A stretch of 64,000 nt of DNA from Amblyornis subalaris (lineage: Eukaryota > Chordata > Aves > Passeriformes > Ptilonorhynchidae). The DNA is taken from positions 2,287,207-2,351,206 of the forward strand of contig JACAXG010000131.1 of NCBI GenBank assembly GCA_018881555.1. Reading direction: 5' to 3'. Under the pieces are notes generated by a model. That model did no database searches. It saw only the letters and a program-made list of their open reading frames with translations, and was not told the DNA's origin. Below, piece after piece: positions 44,681 to 56,935 of this stretch. Numbering within the stretch: the stretch's first letter is position 1; each line of letters starts with the position of its first letter. A program made the position numbers and the translations under genes.

Positions 44681-47600
44681 TCGTAGGCAGGAATCAAAAG
44701 GTGCCGCTGCCTACATGGAAACCCGCTGCTCCCCCTTAAAAATACAGTTTGGTATCCCTTAAAAATCTTTATCTAAACTGTGGTTAAAAATAGAAAAAGA
44801 ATAAAAAGCACGACAGAAATATTTTGATCAGCAAGGCACACCGGGCACCCAAACTTGGCTGTGTCCCCTGGATATTGTAGCTCACAGCAGTGTTTTCCAG
44901 GGTAATCCTGGAAATAAATATTCACCCAGGGATCTGCTGGGCCGTTCAAATGCTCAGGCACAGAATTCCTGCTGCCTGATCTCTCTAGAGGGAGCAGCTG
45001 CGATTCCTGCTTCGGAAGAGGAGCAGGAAACAGCCTTTGCCCCGTTTCCCATTTCTGTTTGTGTGCCTGGATCAGATCAGTGATGGGAAACGTTCCTGGT
45101 AACACTGTGGCCGGTTTGGGATACGTGTAGCCCAAGTCCTGGATATTTTTCCTGCTCCAGAGAAATGTTTTCACCTTGCTCTGCAACAAAGTGAAATTCA
45201 GAATTTCCTTTTTAGGCCTTTCGGCCCTCCTCTGGAATACTTTGATGGAGTATTCAGTCTGGCAGGTTGGCAGGAATAAAGAATCTTGCGCTTTGTTGCT
45301 GTTTTCTTTCTTTTTATTCCTTTTTCTTCTTTTCCTTTCCCTTTTCGTTTCTTTTCTTTTTCCATTTTACTTCTTTTTTTTTTTCCCCCCCTTTAATCTT
45401 CCAGGTTGCCCTGCTAGTTCCAGAGATGCTCCCTGCAGCTGGAATACCCTCCCTGCTTCTGCACACTCAGCAGGACCCATTTCCCTCCAGCTGCTGCTCA
45501 AATCCACCCCTTCCCTCTGATTTGATTTCTTATTTTCGTGAGTGGGGGCAGCACAAAGAAGAGTGAACAGAGAAAGCCTTTGGTGTGCCACTGGCACCTA
45601 TTTTTTTTTTTTTAATTTTTTTTTTTTTTGTACGTGGGCACATTATCCACGAGGATGTAAACTGGCTGGAGGAGTATGTATAAGTCCTCACAGGACATAT
45701 GATTTTTTTTCCTATATAAATTGTCAGAACCCGACGTGATATTTTACCTCTGAGATGCTTTTTCTCCCTCTGCAGCAGACAAAATATTAAATCCAGCAAT
45801 GGGCAGTCTGTGTGCTCCCTTGCAGATAAAATACGGGTGGGAAAAATAAAATACGAGTGCACAGCACCCCGCGAGTACAACACAGAGTGGTACCAGGGTG
45901 GGATTCGGGCACGTCTATGCAGATTGCACGAGATCCCACCTACATTTGGGTGGTCCAAATGAATCCCAGCCCACGGAGACGCCGTGGATCGCTGCGGGTT
46001 TGCCTCCCGCCGGGAGCTGGCAGGGCCCCACCGCTCCTGGCCGCAAGGTAACAGGAGTTAGGGATAAAAATAGCGCTGTTGTTATTCATGACAGCGCCCT
46101 ATAGCAACTGCTGCGTGCCTGAATAATTCCTGAATAATTCATGGCAGCAGGGCAGGCCGAGGAGGACACAGGGATGGAGAGAGATGGGGAAGGCCGGGAT
46201 GATGAAAGCAAGGCAAACGCCGTCCCTGCCTTTCGGGACTCCCCGGGATTGTGCCCAAGGTCCCTATGGGTTCAGTCCCCGCCACACCCTGGAGGGTACA
46301 GGGTGAAAAGGCAGCTCAAGCTCACAGAGACATTCAGCACTTCCTATCCACTGGAAAAAACAGGAATTAAGCACTTAGCACACAGAGAGCCAGGACTGCA
46401 GGGCTTGCAGAGATATAGAAGGATGAGGGGTGGGTGCAGGAGTAATTTCCACGGGTGAATTGCACACGAGGGGTGCTGGCCAGAGCACCCCAACAGCTCT
46501 CAGCGTGGATTTTCTCATCCCTTCCTCACACTCTGTGCATCAGAATGCACCTGTACACTTGGTTTCTGAGGTTTCTGGGTACCCTGTGATCCTTCCAAGA
46601 TTATGGGGTGTTGTGGGGTTTCGTTGGTGTTGGGTTTTGTTGATTTTTTTCCCCTTAGTTCAACTAAATGTCAATTTTCAAGCCACAGCCCAATTTTCAA
46701 GTTGCCATCTATTTGTTTTCCTGCATGCTGAGCAACCTTGTCCCACCCATGGAGAAGGTTGTGGCTCACTCACAGCTCCAAAAACGGCNGGAGAGTATCC
46801 CAAATTTGATGGAGTGTCACCTTATCATCAAGCAACACATCGGAGTTGAGATTTCAAATATATTTGTAATAAAATAGAAGGATAATAACATGAAATAAAA
46901 TGTTTGGAATGAAAAAAGTCACTTTTTGTAACTGAAATGATGCAGAGAAGTGAGACCACCTATGAGATGTTTTTATCAGGGTAAATTTTAAGTTTTCCAA
47001 GGGATCAAAGGGATTTATCCCTACTGGGCTCTCCTGCAGCTGCAGTTAGAGGAGCTGAACCCCAACCAGGGAATTCACTCTCACCAGCAGAGTGTTGTTC
47101 TGACTTTCATCACTTCCACACATGTGAAAGGCAAATAATTTAATGCTGAAGGAGCCTCTCAATCCTCTCTCCTGACCTTTTCCCTAACAGAGGCTGGAGA
47201 ATTTCACCCCATTGCATTTGCACCCAGCCCAGGCATTTCTGGCATCGTTTTCTTGAAGTATTTGCTATTCTCACGCACTCTGGTAAATCTTTAAATGGTT
47301 CTAGCTCTTGGTTTTTTCCTAGCTGTGGAGAAGAAAAATACAGAAAACTCCCATCAGTGTCTATGAATGGAATTTCTTTACTTAAAGGCACAAGGAGCTG
47401 CTGGTATCCCACCAGGAGAGCACAGGAAAGTGGGTAAGGAGTTACAGCTCTGACCTCCAGTGTGTTTGGATGGATTGCAGCCACCTCCTTGCTCCCCAGA
47501 GTAGGAGCCCTCTCCATATGGATTTGTTTTTCCCCACAGATGCCTCTAGGATGGCCTCAGCACGGTGATGGGAACCTAAAATCTTGCTGCGGTCCTGCTT

Positions 47601-48071
47601 CTGATGCGCAGCTACTCCAGATCCCGTGGGTTTTCATCCTGTTTTCCTGCTGAGCAGAAGGAAAACGCAGCAGTTAATAGGGAACCAAAACAAACCCACA
47701 CAGGCCGTGCCTGCGGGCATAAGGAAAACTGAATTCCAAAGGAAACCAGGAGTGGCTGAATCAACAACAAAGCTCCGGGGAGCGTGGCAGTGGAATGGGG
47801 CAACCCAATCGCATTTCCAGGGAAGTCTGAAGGGCCCAGACACAGAGCTGAGGTTTGGTGTTGCTATTTCAGTCTGCTCATCTGCTCTCGTGACTTCTGG
47901 CTNTTACTAAAGACAGTGACAGCTGGTTCCCTTTTTTTTTTTTTCTATTCTCTCATTTTCTCCGCCCCCAAGCCTGGAAATCACCCATCTCTGCCTCAGA
48001 ATCTCCAGGAGCTGCTTTCAGCCCTGGGGCAGGAGCCAGCGGTCACTTTGGCCAGTGATGTCCAGCTTTAG
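44681..48071. other. Non-coding DNA, no gene seen
   Basis: 3.4 kb without a recognised CR1 fragment, apart from polypyrimidine and T-run tracts. AATAATTC-type repeats lie near 46120-46140. No coding exon supported. Confidence 0.5.
45298..45400. repeat. Polypyrimidine tract
   Basis: About 100 bp almost entirely C and T on the plus strand, ending in a T run and C run. A second T-rich run lies at 45599-45629. Confidence 0.85.
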
Positions 48072-48615
48072 GATCACAGAATCATGGAATTNTTTGGGCT
48101 GGAAGGNANCTTAAAGACCATCTNATTCCACTCCCCTGCCATGAGCAGAGACACCTTCCACTATCCCAGGTTGCTCCAAGCCCCGTTCAGCTTGGCCTTG
48201 GACACTTCCAGGGAAGTGCACACCACCCTCACTGGAAAGGATTTATTCCAAGTATCCCACCTAACCCTGCCCTCTTTCACCCATTCCCCCTTGTTCTGCC
48301 ATGCCAGGCCCTTGTCCAAAGTCCCTCTCCAGCTCTCTTGGAGCCCCTTTAGGCTCTGAAAGGGGCTCTAAGGTCTCCCTGGATCCTCCTCTTCTCCAGG
48401 TGAACACCCCCAGCTCTCCCAGCCTGGCTCCAGAGCAGAGGGGCTCCAGCCCTCGGAGCAGCTCCATGGACTTCTCTGGACTCGCTCCAGCAGCTCCACA
48501 TCCTTCTCATTTTGGGGTCCCAGCGTTGGAAGCAGCTCTGCAGGTGGGGTCTCACCTGGGTGAGGCAGAGGGGCAGAAACCCCCCTCCCCCTGCTGCCCA
48601 CGCTGGGGGATCAGC
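48072..48615 (-). mobile_element. CR1 LINE, 3' fragment (about 540 bp)
   Basis: One of the longest copies, reaching the GGTGGGGTCTCACCTGGGTG segment; about 25 bp deleted near 48215. Confidence 0.92.
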
Positions 48616-49945
48616 CCAGCACAGGGAGGGTTTCAGGTCTGGGTCATGCCCATCTCTCACCCACCAGCACCCCAAATCCTCCTCCCCAGGGCTGCTCTCG
48701 ATCCATTCTCTGCCCTGAAGGCAAGCTGGGAAGCTGCAGCACTCGGTGTAAGGCACATTAGTAACCCCCACCAGACTGTCACAATGGGCTGTCACTGCCC
48801 CGGGGCAAACCACGAGGAGGCAGGGAAGTCCTGACCCCAAATGNCCACACAATCCTCGTGCAACACGAGGGGAACAGCTGACGGTGACAAAATTAACTGT
48901 ATCGAGTGCTGCTTTCTGATTGCAGAGGCTGACCTTGGTAACCCAGGGCTTTTAGGGATGTTTGGGTTTTTTTCNGAATTATTAGTTAAAGAAAGACCTA
49001 GTGTTCTGCATTTGCACAATTTTTATTTAAAACTTGCCAAACCACGAGCATCAGTCCTTGCCCAGTGGGAAGGAGTTCCATGGGGTCAGAAAAATTCTCT
49101 TTTACCCAACTATGATAACAACATGTCCATATTCTTTATTACAGGCAAACACAGGGAAAAGGTAACTCATCCTACTTTCTGGATTGCATTTGGTGTCTGG
49201 ATTGTCACTGGTGCCAAGCTGCTACGTTGCTCCTCAGCAGCACAGTGTGGACACGGAGTGTTTGGGTGCATCTTGGTGAAGGGAGACCCTGATCCACAAA
49301 AGAAGCTCCTCTTTTCGGGTGATAATTCAAATCCCCCAAAAAGAACAGGACAACATTTTGCAGGTCCCTTCTGAGGTCCCTTCCAAACCAAACCATTCCA
49401 TGAGGCACATTTGGGTGGGGAGTTAAAGGATTCAGGACCTGTTTGAGGGCACAAAGCATGTTTGAATCCTATCAGATGANTGTACAGGGCAGGGAGAGCC
49501 CAGCCTGGCACACCCCAGTCTTAACCCTGGGCCTAATCTCCTGGGCAAACACAACCACACCTGGGTTTTGGTTTGAATCACCTGGCCGATTCATTTCAGG
49601 GTTTAAAATGTCAACCATAGGGAGTAGCAGGGACTGCAGCACAGCAGGGTAAGTCTGGGATGAACCACGGAGCCTGGCTTGGCAGGTACCACTCACCTGA
49701 GAGCCAGTGACCAAAGAGATCTCACTGTGCAGCNTCCACCAAGCTCGGGGTGCAAAGCAGGCTGGCAGCACCCACCCAGGAGAGCAGTTACCCCACACAG
49801 AGCTGCCCTTTCCCCTCCTCAAGGCTGCCCTGGGGCATCTCTTGAAGTTCAGTAAGGGGAAAAACCTTTCACCAGAGCAAAACAGAGGTGCAGGGGACCC
49901 AGCAGCATTGCAACGTCCATGTTGCAGCAGCGATGTCACACCCCC
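48616..49945. other. Non-coding DNA, no gene seen
   Basis: Only a 40-bp CR1 tail is recognised; the rest is unclassified. Confidence 0.45.
49362..49403 (+). mobile_element. CR1 LINE, very short 3' tail
   Basis: GAGGTCCCTTCCAAACCAAA then CCATTCCATGA. Confidence 0.55.
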
Positions 49946-50086
49946 CCATCCCCTTCTGCCTGGGTGAAATTTTGAGTCCCACCTCCTATGCTCTCTGGCA
50001 CCCATTCCCCCTTGTNCCATCCCCTTCTGCCTGGGTGAAATTTTGAGTCCCACCTCCTATGCTCTCTGGCACCCATTCCCCCTTGT
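49946..50086. repeat. 71-bp perfect tandem duplication
   Basis: Unit 49946-50015 is repeated base for base at 50017-50086, with an N at the junction (50016). The right part of each unit is CR1-derived. It may be a real duplication or an assembly error. Confidence 0.85.
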
Positions 50087-50390
50087 CCTGTCCCTTCAGG
50101 CNCTTGTCCAAAGCCCCTTTCCAGCTCTNCTGGAGCCCCTTTAGGCACTGGAAGGGGCTCTGAAGTCTTCCTGGATCCTTCTCTTCTCTGAGTGAACACC
50201 TCCAGCTCTCCCATCTCATCTCCAGAGCAGAGGGGCTCCAACCCTTGGAGCATCTCTGTGGCTCCATCTGGACTCACTCCAGCAGTTCCATGTCCCTCTG
50301 ATGTCGTGTGTCCCAGATCTGGAGGAAGCTCTGCAGGTGGGGTCTCACCAGAATGAAGCAGAGGGGCAGAATCCCCTCCCAGTTTAAGGA
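50000..50390 (-). mobile_element. CR1 LINE, internal fragment
   Basis: Begins inside the 71-bp tandem duplication and lacks the 3' end. Confidence 0.85.
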
Positions 50391-51164
50391 ATGGAGGAGG
50401 ATGATGGTGCATTATTACAGTTCTTCAGGAGGAGATGCCTTAGAGGGACAGAAAATGAGTGTAAGATGTCACTGAGGGAGTTGGGAGCTGCCAGTTGTAT
50501 CCCATCCACATCCCTGAGTGCGATGACAGGGAACAATTGAGGTCCCCTGCCCACCTTGTTCACCCTGGATGTTTTCCCTCCTCACTTTGGGGGCACTGGC
50601 TCTCCCACACGCTGAGATTTGTGTTGGGATGTGCCAAACCTTCACCCAGGCTGCAGTGATCTTATCAGAGCCGGAAGGTCACATTCCTGGGCTGCCTCTC
50701 CCTGGATCCTCTCCGGGCAGAACAAGCAGTCCTTCTGTTTCCCTCGTAAACGCATCAAAACCCAGCAGTTCTGACAGGCTGGAGCAGCAAAACCCACATG
50801 AACCAGCTGAGACAGCCTGGAGAGGGCAAACGGGTACTCTGTACTCATAAATTAACCTGCTCCTGGGGTCACAGTGACCTCACAGCTCAACCCACCGCTG
50901 TGTTGGCACAGCTCCAACCAGGGTGCATCAGCCTCTCCCAGACATTTCCCAGGCACAGCTCAGGAGCCCGGAGACCACTCCTGAAAGGCCATTTCGGGGA
51001 AAATGCCTATATTCTGGAGCCCAAAGATTTTGGGGCTGGCAGTGGGCTTGAGGCCATGCTGCCTTTAGCCTGGAAATCTNGTGGAAGATCATCTGCTCCT
51101 CCACACTTGCATGTCCACAGCAGCAAAATGAGGGGGTTCCCCCCCACTCCACAGAAGTCATCTT

Positions 51165-51365
51165 GCTCCTGCAGGGCCACCCTGCTCATGCAGGGCCACC
51201 CAGAGCAGGTTGCCCAGGTCCATGTCCACGTGGATTTTAAATATCTCNANNGATGGAGACGTCTCNTTCTGGGCAACCTGTGCCAGTGCTTGGCCACCCT
51301 CGCAGTAAAAAAGTGGCTCCTGGTGTTCAGAGGAGCCTCCTGTGCTTGGGTGGGTGCCCGTGGCC
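51165..51365 (-). mobile_element. CR1 LINE fragment, diverged subfamily
   Basis: TGGATTTTAAATATCTC through GGGCAACCTGTGCCAGTGCT; the first of three adjacent fragments. Confidence 0.75.
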
Positions 51366-51384
51366 TCCGGTCCNGTGTTTTTTA

Positions 51385-51550
51385 CTTTGAANGTGGAATC
51401 CCCATCCTTGGGAGTGATCTCCATCCTTGGAGAACTTCAAAACCCATCTGGACACAGTCCTGGGCGAATGGCTCTGGGTGGCCCTGCTTTGGCAGGGGGC
51501 TGGGCCAGGTGACCTCCGGAGGTCCCTTCCCATCCCCAATCACCTTGCAG
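51385..51550 (+). mobile_element. CR1 LINE, 3' fragment, diverged subfamily
   Basis: Ends TGACCTCCGGAGGTCCCTTC; in opposite orientation to its left neighbour. Confidence 0.75.
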
Positions 51551-51569
51551 TGAGTTGTAATTCCTATGA

Positions 51570-51965
51570 GGANTGGCTGAGGGAGCTGGGGGGGCTCATC
51601 CTGGAGAAAAAGAGGCTCAGGGGGGACCTTCTGGCTCTCCACAACTCCCTGACAGGAGAGGGCAGCCAGGTGGGGGTCGGNCTCTGCTCNCAGGGAACAA
51701 GGGACAGGATGAGAGGGCAGAACCTCAAGCTGTGCCAGGGGAGGTTCAGGTTGGACATCAGGAGGAATTTCTTCACGGAAAGGGTGGTCAGGCATTGGAA
51801 GGGGCTGCCCAGGTAGCTTTGGAGTCCCCATNCCTGCAGGTGTCCAAGGAACGCCTGGACGTGGCACTCAGTGCCCTGGTCTGGGTGACACTCTGGGGAT
51901 CGGGCACCCTGGATGACCTTGGAGACCTTTCTCAGCGTGAACGATTCTGTGATTCTGTGACTTTA
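51570..51965 (+). mobile_element. CR1 LINE, 3' fragment
   Basis: Ends GTGAACGATTCTGTGATTCT, about 75 bp before the PAQR8 CpG island. Confidence 0.9.
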
Positions 51966-52066
51966 TACGCTTCTCCCGATGTCTCACTGACTTCCCCTCT
52001 GCACCCACCGCCGGAGTGACGCGGTTTGGGTGCTCCCGCGGGTTCGAGCCGCGCTTTGTCCGGCCC

Positions 52067-52096
52067 GGGCTGGGCTGGGCTGGGCTGGGCTGGGCT
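52067..52096. repeat. (GGGCT)n microsatellite
   Basis: About six GGGCT units at the left edge of the PAQR8 CpG island. Confidence 0.9.
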
Positions 52097-52140
52097 CGGT
52101 CCGCGGGGCCAGCCCGGGGCGGGGCGGGGCGCGCATGCGC

Positions 52141-52258
52141 GGGGGCGGCCGCTGGGGCTCCCGGAGGCGGCGGGAGCGGGAGGGGAGAGCGGAGACACCG
52201 GGAGGGGACACCGGGAGCGGACACTGACCGCGGACACCGACAGCGGACACCGACAGCG
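52141..52258 (+). other. PAQR8: PAQR8 non-coding exon 1 (5' end approximate)
   Basis: The exon ends at GACAGCG|GTGAGTG. PAQR8 in other vertebrates has non-coding 5' exons and a single coding exon, which fits a 9.5-kb intron from here to 61742. The start is a guess from the NRF1/Sp1 cluster. The exon contains tandem GCGGACACCGACA units. Confidence 0.55.
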
Positions 52259-52360
52259 GTGAGTGCGGGCACTGAGTGCGGGAGGGGAGTGCGGGCACTG
52301 AGAGCGGGAGGTGAGAGCGGACACTGAGTGCGGACATTGAGTGCGGGAGGTGAGTTCGGA
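52180..52360. repeat. GC-rich tandem repeat over the PAQR8 exon 1 / intron 1 border
   Basis: Imperfect units of GCGGACACCGACA (52218-52258) pass into units of GAGTGCGGGCACT and GCGGGAGGTGAG (to about 52360). The repeat duplicates the splice-donor motif GGTGAG at 52311 and 52350. Confidence 0.65.
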
Positions 52361-53479
52361 CACTGCGGGCGGTCCCCTGCCCGCGATCCCCTCTTCTTCC
52401 CCGGGGACACCCCGCCGAGGGTCCTCGGTGGGGCCCCAGCCAGCCCCCGGTGAGTTCCGGTGTCCCCGCCGCTCCTGCATCCCCGCCGCGCCCCGAGCAT
52501 CCTTCCCCGCGGGCGCTGCGGGGCGCAGGGGAGGGTGCCGGGGGTGGTCGGTGTGCGGTGCCTGGTGCTTGCAGGCACCCTCGGGGCCGATTTCCCAGGA
52601 CCCCAGGTGCGGGGGGGGGGGTGCAGGATCTTTCCCTCTGCACCACGCACAATTTTGGTCCATCAAGCCGGGGTTGGTCCAGCGGCCAGGTGGGCGCTGG
52701 GGAAGAGTGTCAGGAGGGGAGGGATGCGCAGGGAGACACGGATTTTGCCTTAAATTCCCCCGTGACCGGTATCTCAAGGGCTTCCTGAAGGAGAGAGGTG
52801 GGCAGTGGTTTTCCTCTGTGTTTGTTTGAAATGGCTGTGGGTGGATTTTCCTTGAATGACTTTGACACCCGGGGAGTTCTGGAGGCCACGGGAAGGAGGC
52901 GCATAGCTCAGCCGTGAGCTGGGAGAGGAACCAGCTCCCGGTGTTTGCCTTGGAGCTGCCTTGTGCAGACACGAGCTGGGGCGCGTCTCCAAAGGGTCAC
53001 CGAAGGGTTATTCCCTGCTGATCTGCTCCAGGACACTGCGGGGTCATGTCCCCCCCTGTATCCCATCTGGATTTTTTCCTGGCTGAAAACACCACGAGCA
53101 TCTCACTTTTTTTTTTTGTGGGGGGGTGTGGATATTGTGGACAGTCNTAAAGTGTTCTGGTTTTCTTCAACACAAATATACAGATATATAAATCCGGATA
53201 AACATTTAGCAGTTGTTTGCTTGGTGTCAAACCAACTCCTCTCTGGCACGAGCAGGGTTGGGTATGGAGCATCCCGGTGGCTGTGCCAAGGTGGGAAGTG
53301 CCACAGATCCTGCGCTGGGTATGCANGACCAGTGGTCCCTGCTCATTAAATACCTGTGCAGCTCCAGCGGTTCAACCCCAGGCTGCTTTGAGTGGAGCAC
53401 ACGGGTTTTTACTGGGATGGAGAGGTGCATTTGTTGTGGGATGCTGTGNGATCATGGCTTCAGAGCTGGGAAATGCTTT

Positions 53480-53628
53480 AGGTAGTGTTAGCTGGAGGGG
53501 CTTGATGGGTGGGATAGGGCTTGGTGCAACCTGCTCNAGTGANAGATGTCTGTGCCCATGGCAGGGGGTGGAACAAAATGATGTTTGAAGTCCTTTTCAA
53601 CCCAAAACATTTTAGGATTCTATAATNG
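53480..53628 (+). mobile_element. CR1 LINE, 3' fragment in PAQR8 intron 1
   Basis: Diverged terminal 150 bp ending AAAACATTTTAGGATTCTAT. Confidence 0.82.
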
Positions 53629-54359
53629 CTCGCTGGGGATTAGGATGAGGATGAGTGTGATGCTGCCCTGGCAGCAGTCGTTGAAAAAGAGCAAAGTCCT
53701 GAGAAGGTCATGACAAAGGATGAATCCAGCGGGTCTGAAGTCTGTTTTTGCCCTCTGCCAGAGCAGGGAGGGGACAGGCAGCCATGAATTCTGAATTCTA
53801 GCAGCAGACTGTGCTCCTGCCTTGGGGTGCCGTGGTGATATGTGCTGCAAACAATTCCTAGAAACCCCCTCGGGGCTGGTGGGGCCAAACCACACCACAA
53901 GAGTTACACGTTTCCTGCCGTGCAGCCAGGAAGGTGTGGGTGCTGAGCCCTGCACCGTGCACTGTGCAGGGGATTTTCTGNTTCCTGGGCATTCGCTGCT
54001 TTTATTTGTTTACGCTGAAGCTGCAGCCGGAGCCTGTGGCCGAGCAGAGGGCTGTGTCCCTGCGGATGCAGGAGGGATGGCAGGGAGGGATGGCCGTGCC
54101 AGCGGGGCTGGGGACGAGGGAGGTGCCACGGCTGGGTCACGTGCGTGAGCTCGCAGCTACTTGCACGTTTCGAGTCAGGCACCAGCTTAATTTTTATCTG
54201 CCGGCGTTCGGGGTAACCCTTGTTCCTGGGGTCAGACCAGTGGCCCTTTAATTGTATAAATAATTAATCACTCATAAAATACCCAGGGAGGCTGCTGGAG
54301 GCTGCATGTTTGGGCTGCAGCTCTGCAGATGTGGCNGTGCCTTGTAAGCTTCACCCCTC

Positions 54360-54560
54360 AAGAATCATGGAATGATTTGGGTTGGAAGGGACATTAAANN
54401 TCATTCTGTTCCAACCCCCTGCCATGGGCAGNGACACCTTCCACNAGACCAGGCTGCTCCAAGCCCTGTCCAGCCTGACCTTGAACACTTCCAGGGATGC
54501 CACCCACTAGATCAGGTGGCTCAAGGCCTCATCCAACCTCGCCTTGAACACTTCCAGGTA
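54360..54560 (-). mobile_element. CR1 LINE, 3' fragment with internal duplication
   Basis: The segment GCTCCAAGCC...CTTGAACACTTCCAGG appears twice (about 54447-54497 and 54519-54557), so part of the element is repeated in tandem. Confidence 0.82.
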
Positions 54561-56537
54561 AGGGGAAACCTGCTCCCAGCTCCTTCCCACCCCCAAAGCC
54601 CCAACAAATCCTTGGGATCGAGTAGGGTTGTAAGCATGTGGACGCAGCACAGCCTGCATCCCTTTTAGCNGGGGTGAGGAATCTGCCATCTGGCTCTTGC
54701 CTGGGGCTTTGTAGCCCTCAGGAAGGGCATCGCTTCTGTCACTGCAAACCTAGAACCTCTCTGGGAGAGGCCGCGGGGTTAAATGGGGCGAGGTCCGGGA
54801 TGGGGACAAAGAGTTTGAGTGCAGGGGAGAGGAGAGCTCGCAGCTCCGGGGGGTTGGCACAGGGCTCCAGTCTGTCCCTGGCAGCCTCCTCCCTGCCCGC
54901 AGCAGCCGCAGGGCTCTGCATGATTTATATACATTTTTTTCGAGTGACCAAAGCTCTAAAATCTGCAACCTTAAAAAAAAGAATAATAATGTTTTTGTGC
55001 AAGAGGCTTTTGTGGACGACAGCAAAGCTGAGCAGCCTCAGCCCAGAGGCTCTTTTGGGGATAATTTGGACCCTCAAACAGCACACGGCCGGTTTGGTTT
55101 GGTTGCTCTGCCCGCAGGCAGATGGTTCCGGGCTTGTCCCATCAGCAGATGGAGGAGAGCAGGGAGGGATTTGCTGGCTTGTCGAGGTCTCCCTGTGCTA
55201 GCAGGAGTTCCCAGCTCCGGCAGATCTGCACTGAAGGAAGATTTGTGCTGAAAGAAATTTAGGANGTGAAAGTGGGATGCAGCTGCGACAAATCCAGGCT
55301 CCTTTTTCAGTCAATGGAAGGGGGAAAAACCCCCAGGCACTTCCCTGGCACAACTCCAGTTTCTGGAAACGGGTCAGTCCCAATCCATCAGTGATCCCTG
55401 CATGACTGAATACGGTAGGCAGGGACTAGTGGGGGTGGCAGGACCAAAGCCATGCCCAGGAGTGTGCTCACACTTCAGCAACCTGATGGTCATAGATTGG
55501 GACTGTGTCCCAGTCTGGTTTGATTCCTGGTGTGCTCAGCCAGGGATTTCACAGCCACCTGAAATCCAGCCCCAAAGCAGCGGGTGCTGTGTTAGTTGTG
55601 TGTGGGAAAAGAAAGTGGTGAGCGGATCAGGAAAGCACAAACAGCAAAGGATTAGTGAGATCAGGAAGAAAAGCTGTGGAATATTACCTCGACCTTGAGC
55701 AATTTTTGATACTGGGGGGACGGATTTACCAGAGGAGAGAATTCCCAGCCAGGGTCTGTGAGTAGAATTAGTAAATATTAACTGGTGCTGCAGGTGGGTT
55801 TCTTTTTCTTTTTTTTCAGGAATTATTGTCTGTGTTAGCAGCAGCATCACCAAGCTTTAACCCNGGTAAGGCACGAGGAAACTGCAGCTGTGCTATCACA
55901 GCAAACCAGAAATGTGCCATTCCCCAGCATGGTTTGGGAGATAGCACAGTCCAGGAGTTCACTTTGTGTGTGGCCACCCATTTCAGGGGTGCAGCAGCAC
56001 AGGAAGGGCCAAGCCAGCCCAGCTGATCTCATAACCGAGGACCTGGCGCCGTGAAAATCAACCCCGACCCGCACGTGATGTTTGCCCTCTCGCAATAAAT
56101 CCACCAGCCCCACCCGACCTTTGCTTTCCTGCCTTTGGGGTTCCGTCCCCCTGCTTTGCTCCCCCAAACACCGCAGGGCCTCGGGGCTGCCCCTCCTCGC
56201 CGGGATGCTTTGCTGCAGGGACGTGGCGTTTGCCAGCAGCTTTGTTTTGCTCCGTGCCCTCCGAGCGCAGCGTTCCGGGTGCCCTCATCCCCTGGCCCCG
56301 TCCCAAAGCCCAGGCAACGCCGAGCCCATGTCAAGAGGCACTTGCTGCTCAGCACGGCTGAGCTGGCTGCTGGCCCGGCTGGCTGCCAGGCCAGGAATTG
56401 CAGGGGAGCTGACACTGCCATGGCTTCCGTGGGGGATCCTGCCACCTCCCGCCGGCTTCCGTGGCTCGTCTCCCAGCATCACGGGACGTTTGTTTCCTGA
56501 GGGATGCATGCTTGGACAAACCCTGCTTGGGCTGCAC

Positions 56538-56539
<2 letters not shown>

Positions 56540-56572
<33 letters not shown>
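56540..56572. repeat. (TG)n microsatellite
   Basis: An uninterrupted run of about 16 TG dinucleotides in PAQR8 intron 1. Confidence 0.95.
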
Positions 56573-56573
<1 letters not shown>

Positions 56574-56799
56574 CAGAAAGAGAGAATTTGAGCCTTCTTC
56601 TTTTAGTTGAAATTTTCCAGGAGGTTACTTTGACCCTTTTTCTTAACAGATTAGGCTGTTTTAAGTCGTGCCCTTCAGAAAATCACATGGCATCACCTTT
56701 TACCTTCCAGAGCATCCCAGCCTGTGCAGGTCCCTGTTGGAGGAGTGTCTGCAGTTGGGCTGAGGTAGATGTAACAGGGAATGTAAGTGCATCGAGGGA

Positions 56800-56935
56800 T
56801 GCCATNGCCAGGGACACCTTCCACTATCCCAGGTTGCTCCAAACCCTGTCCAACCTGGCCTTGAACACTTCCAGGGATGGGGCAGCCCCAGATTGTCTGG
56901 GCAACGTGTGCCAGTTTCTGAGTGACACCCCTGTA
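56800..56935 (-). mobile_element. CR1 LINE fragment
   Basis: Starts at GCCAGGGACACCTTCCACTA; the extreme 3' end is missing. Confidence 0.83.

Larger units (their letters stand above)
52040..52500 (+). promoter_or_regulatory. PAQR8 CpG-island promoter
   Basis: A sharp rise in G+C and CpG follows CR1-derived DNA. It contains GGGGCGGGGC Sp1-type boxes (52117-52130) directly followed by GCGCATGCGC (52131-52140), a perfect palindromic NRF1 site. No TATA box is seen. It is the only CpG island upstream of the PAQR8 coding exon on this strand. Confidence 0.7.

Noticed and set aside
51932..52972. 346-codon minus-strand ORF with proline/alanine-rich product
   Set aside because: It overlies the GC-rich tandem repeat and CpG island of PAQR8, where long chance ORFs are common; no family features.
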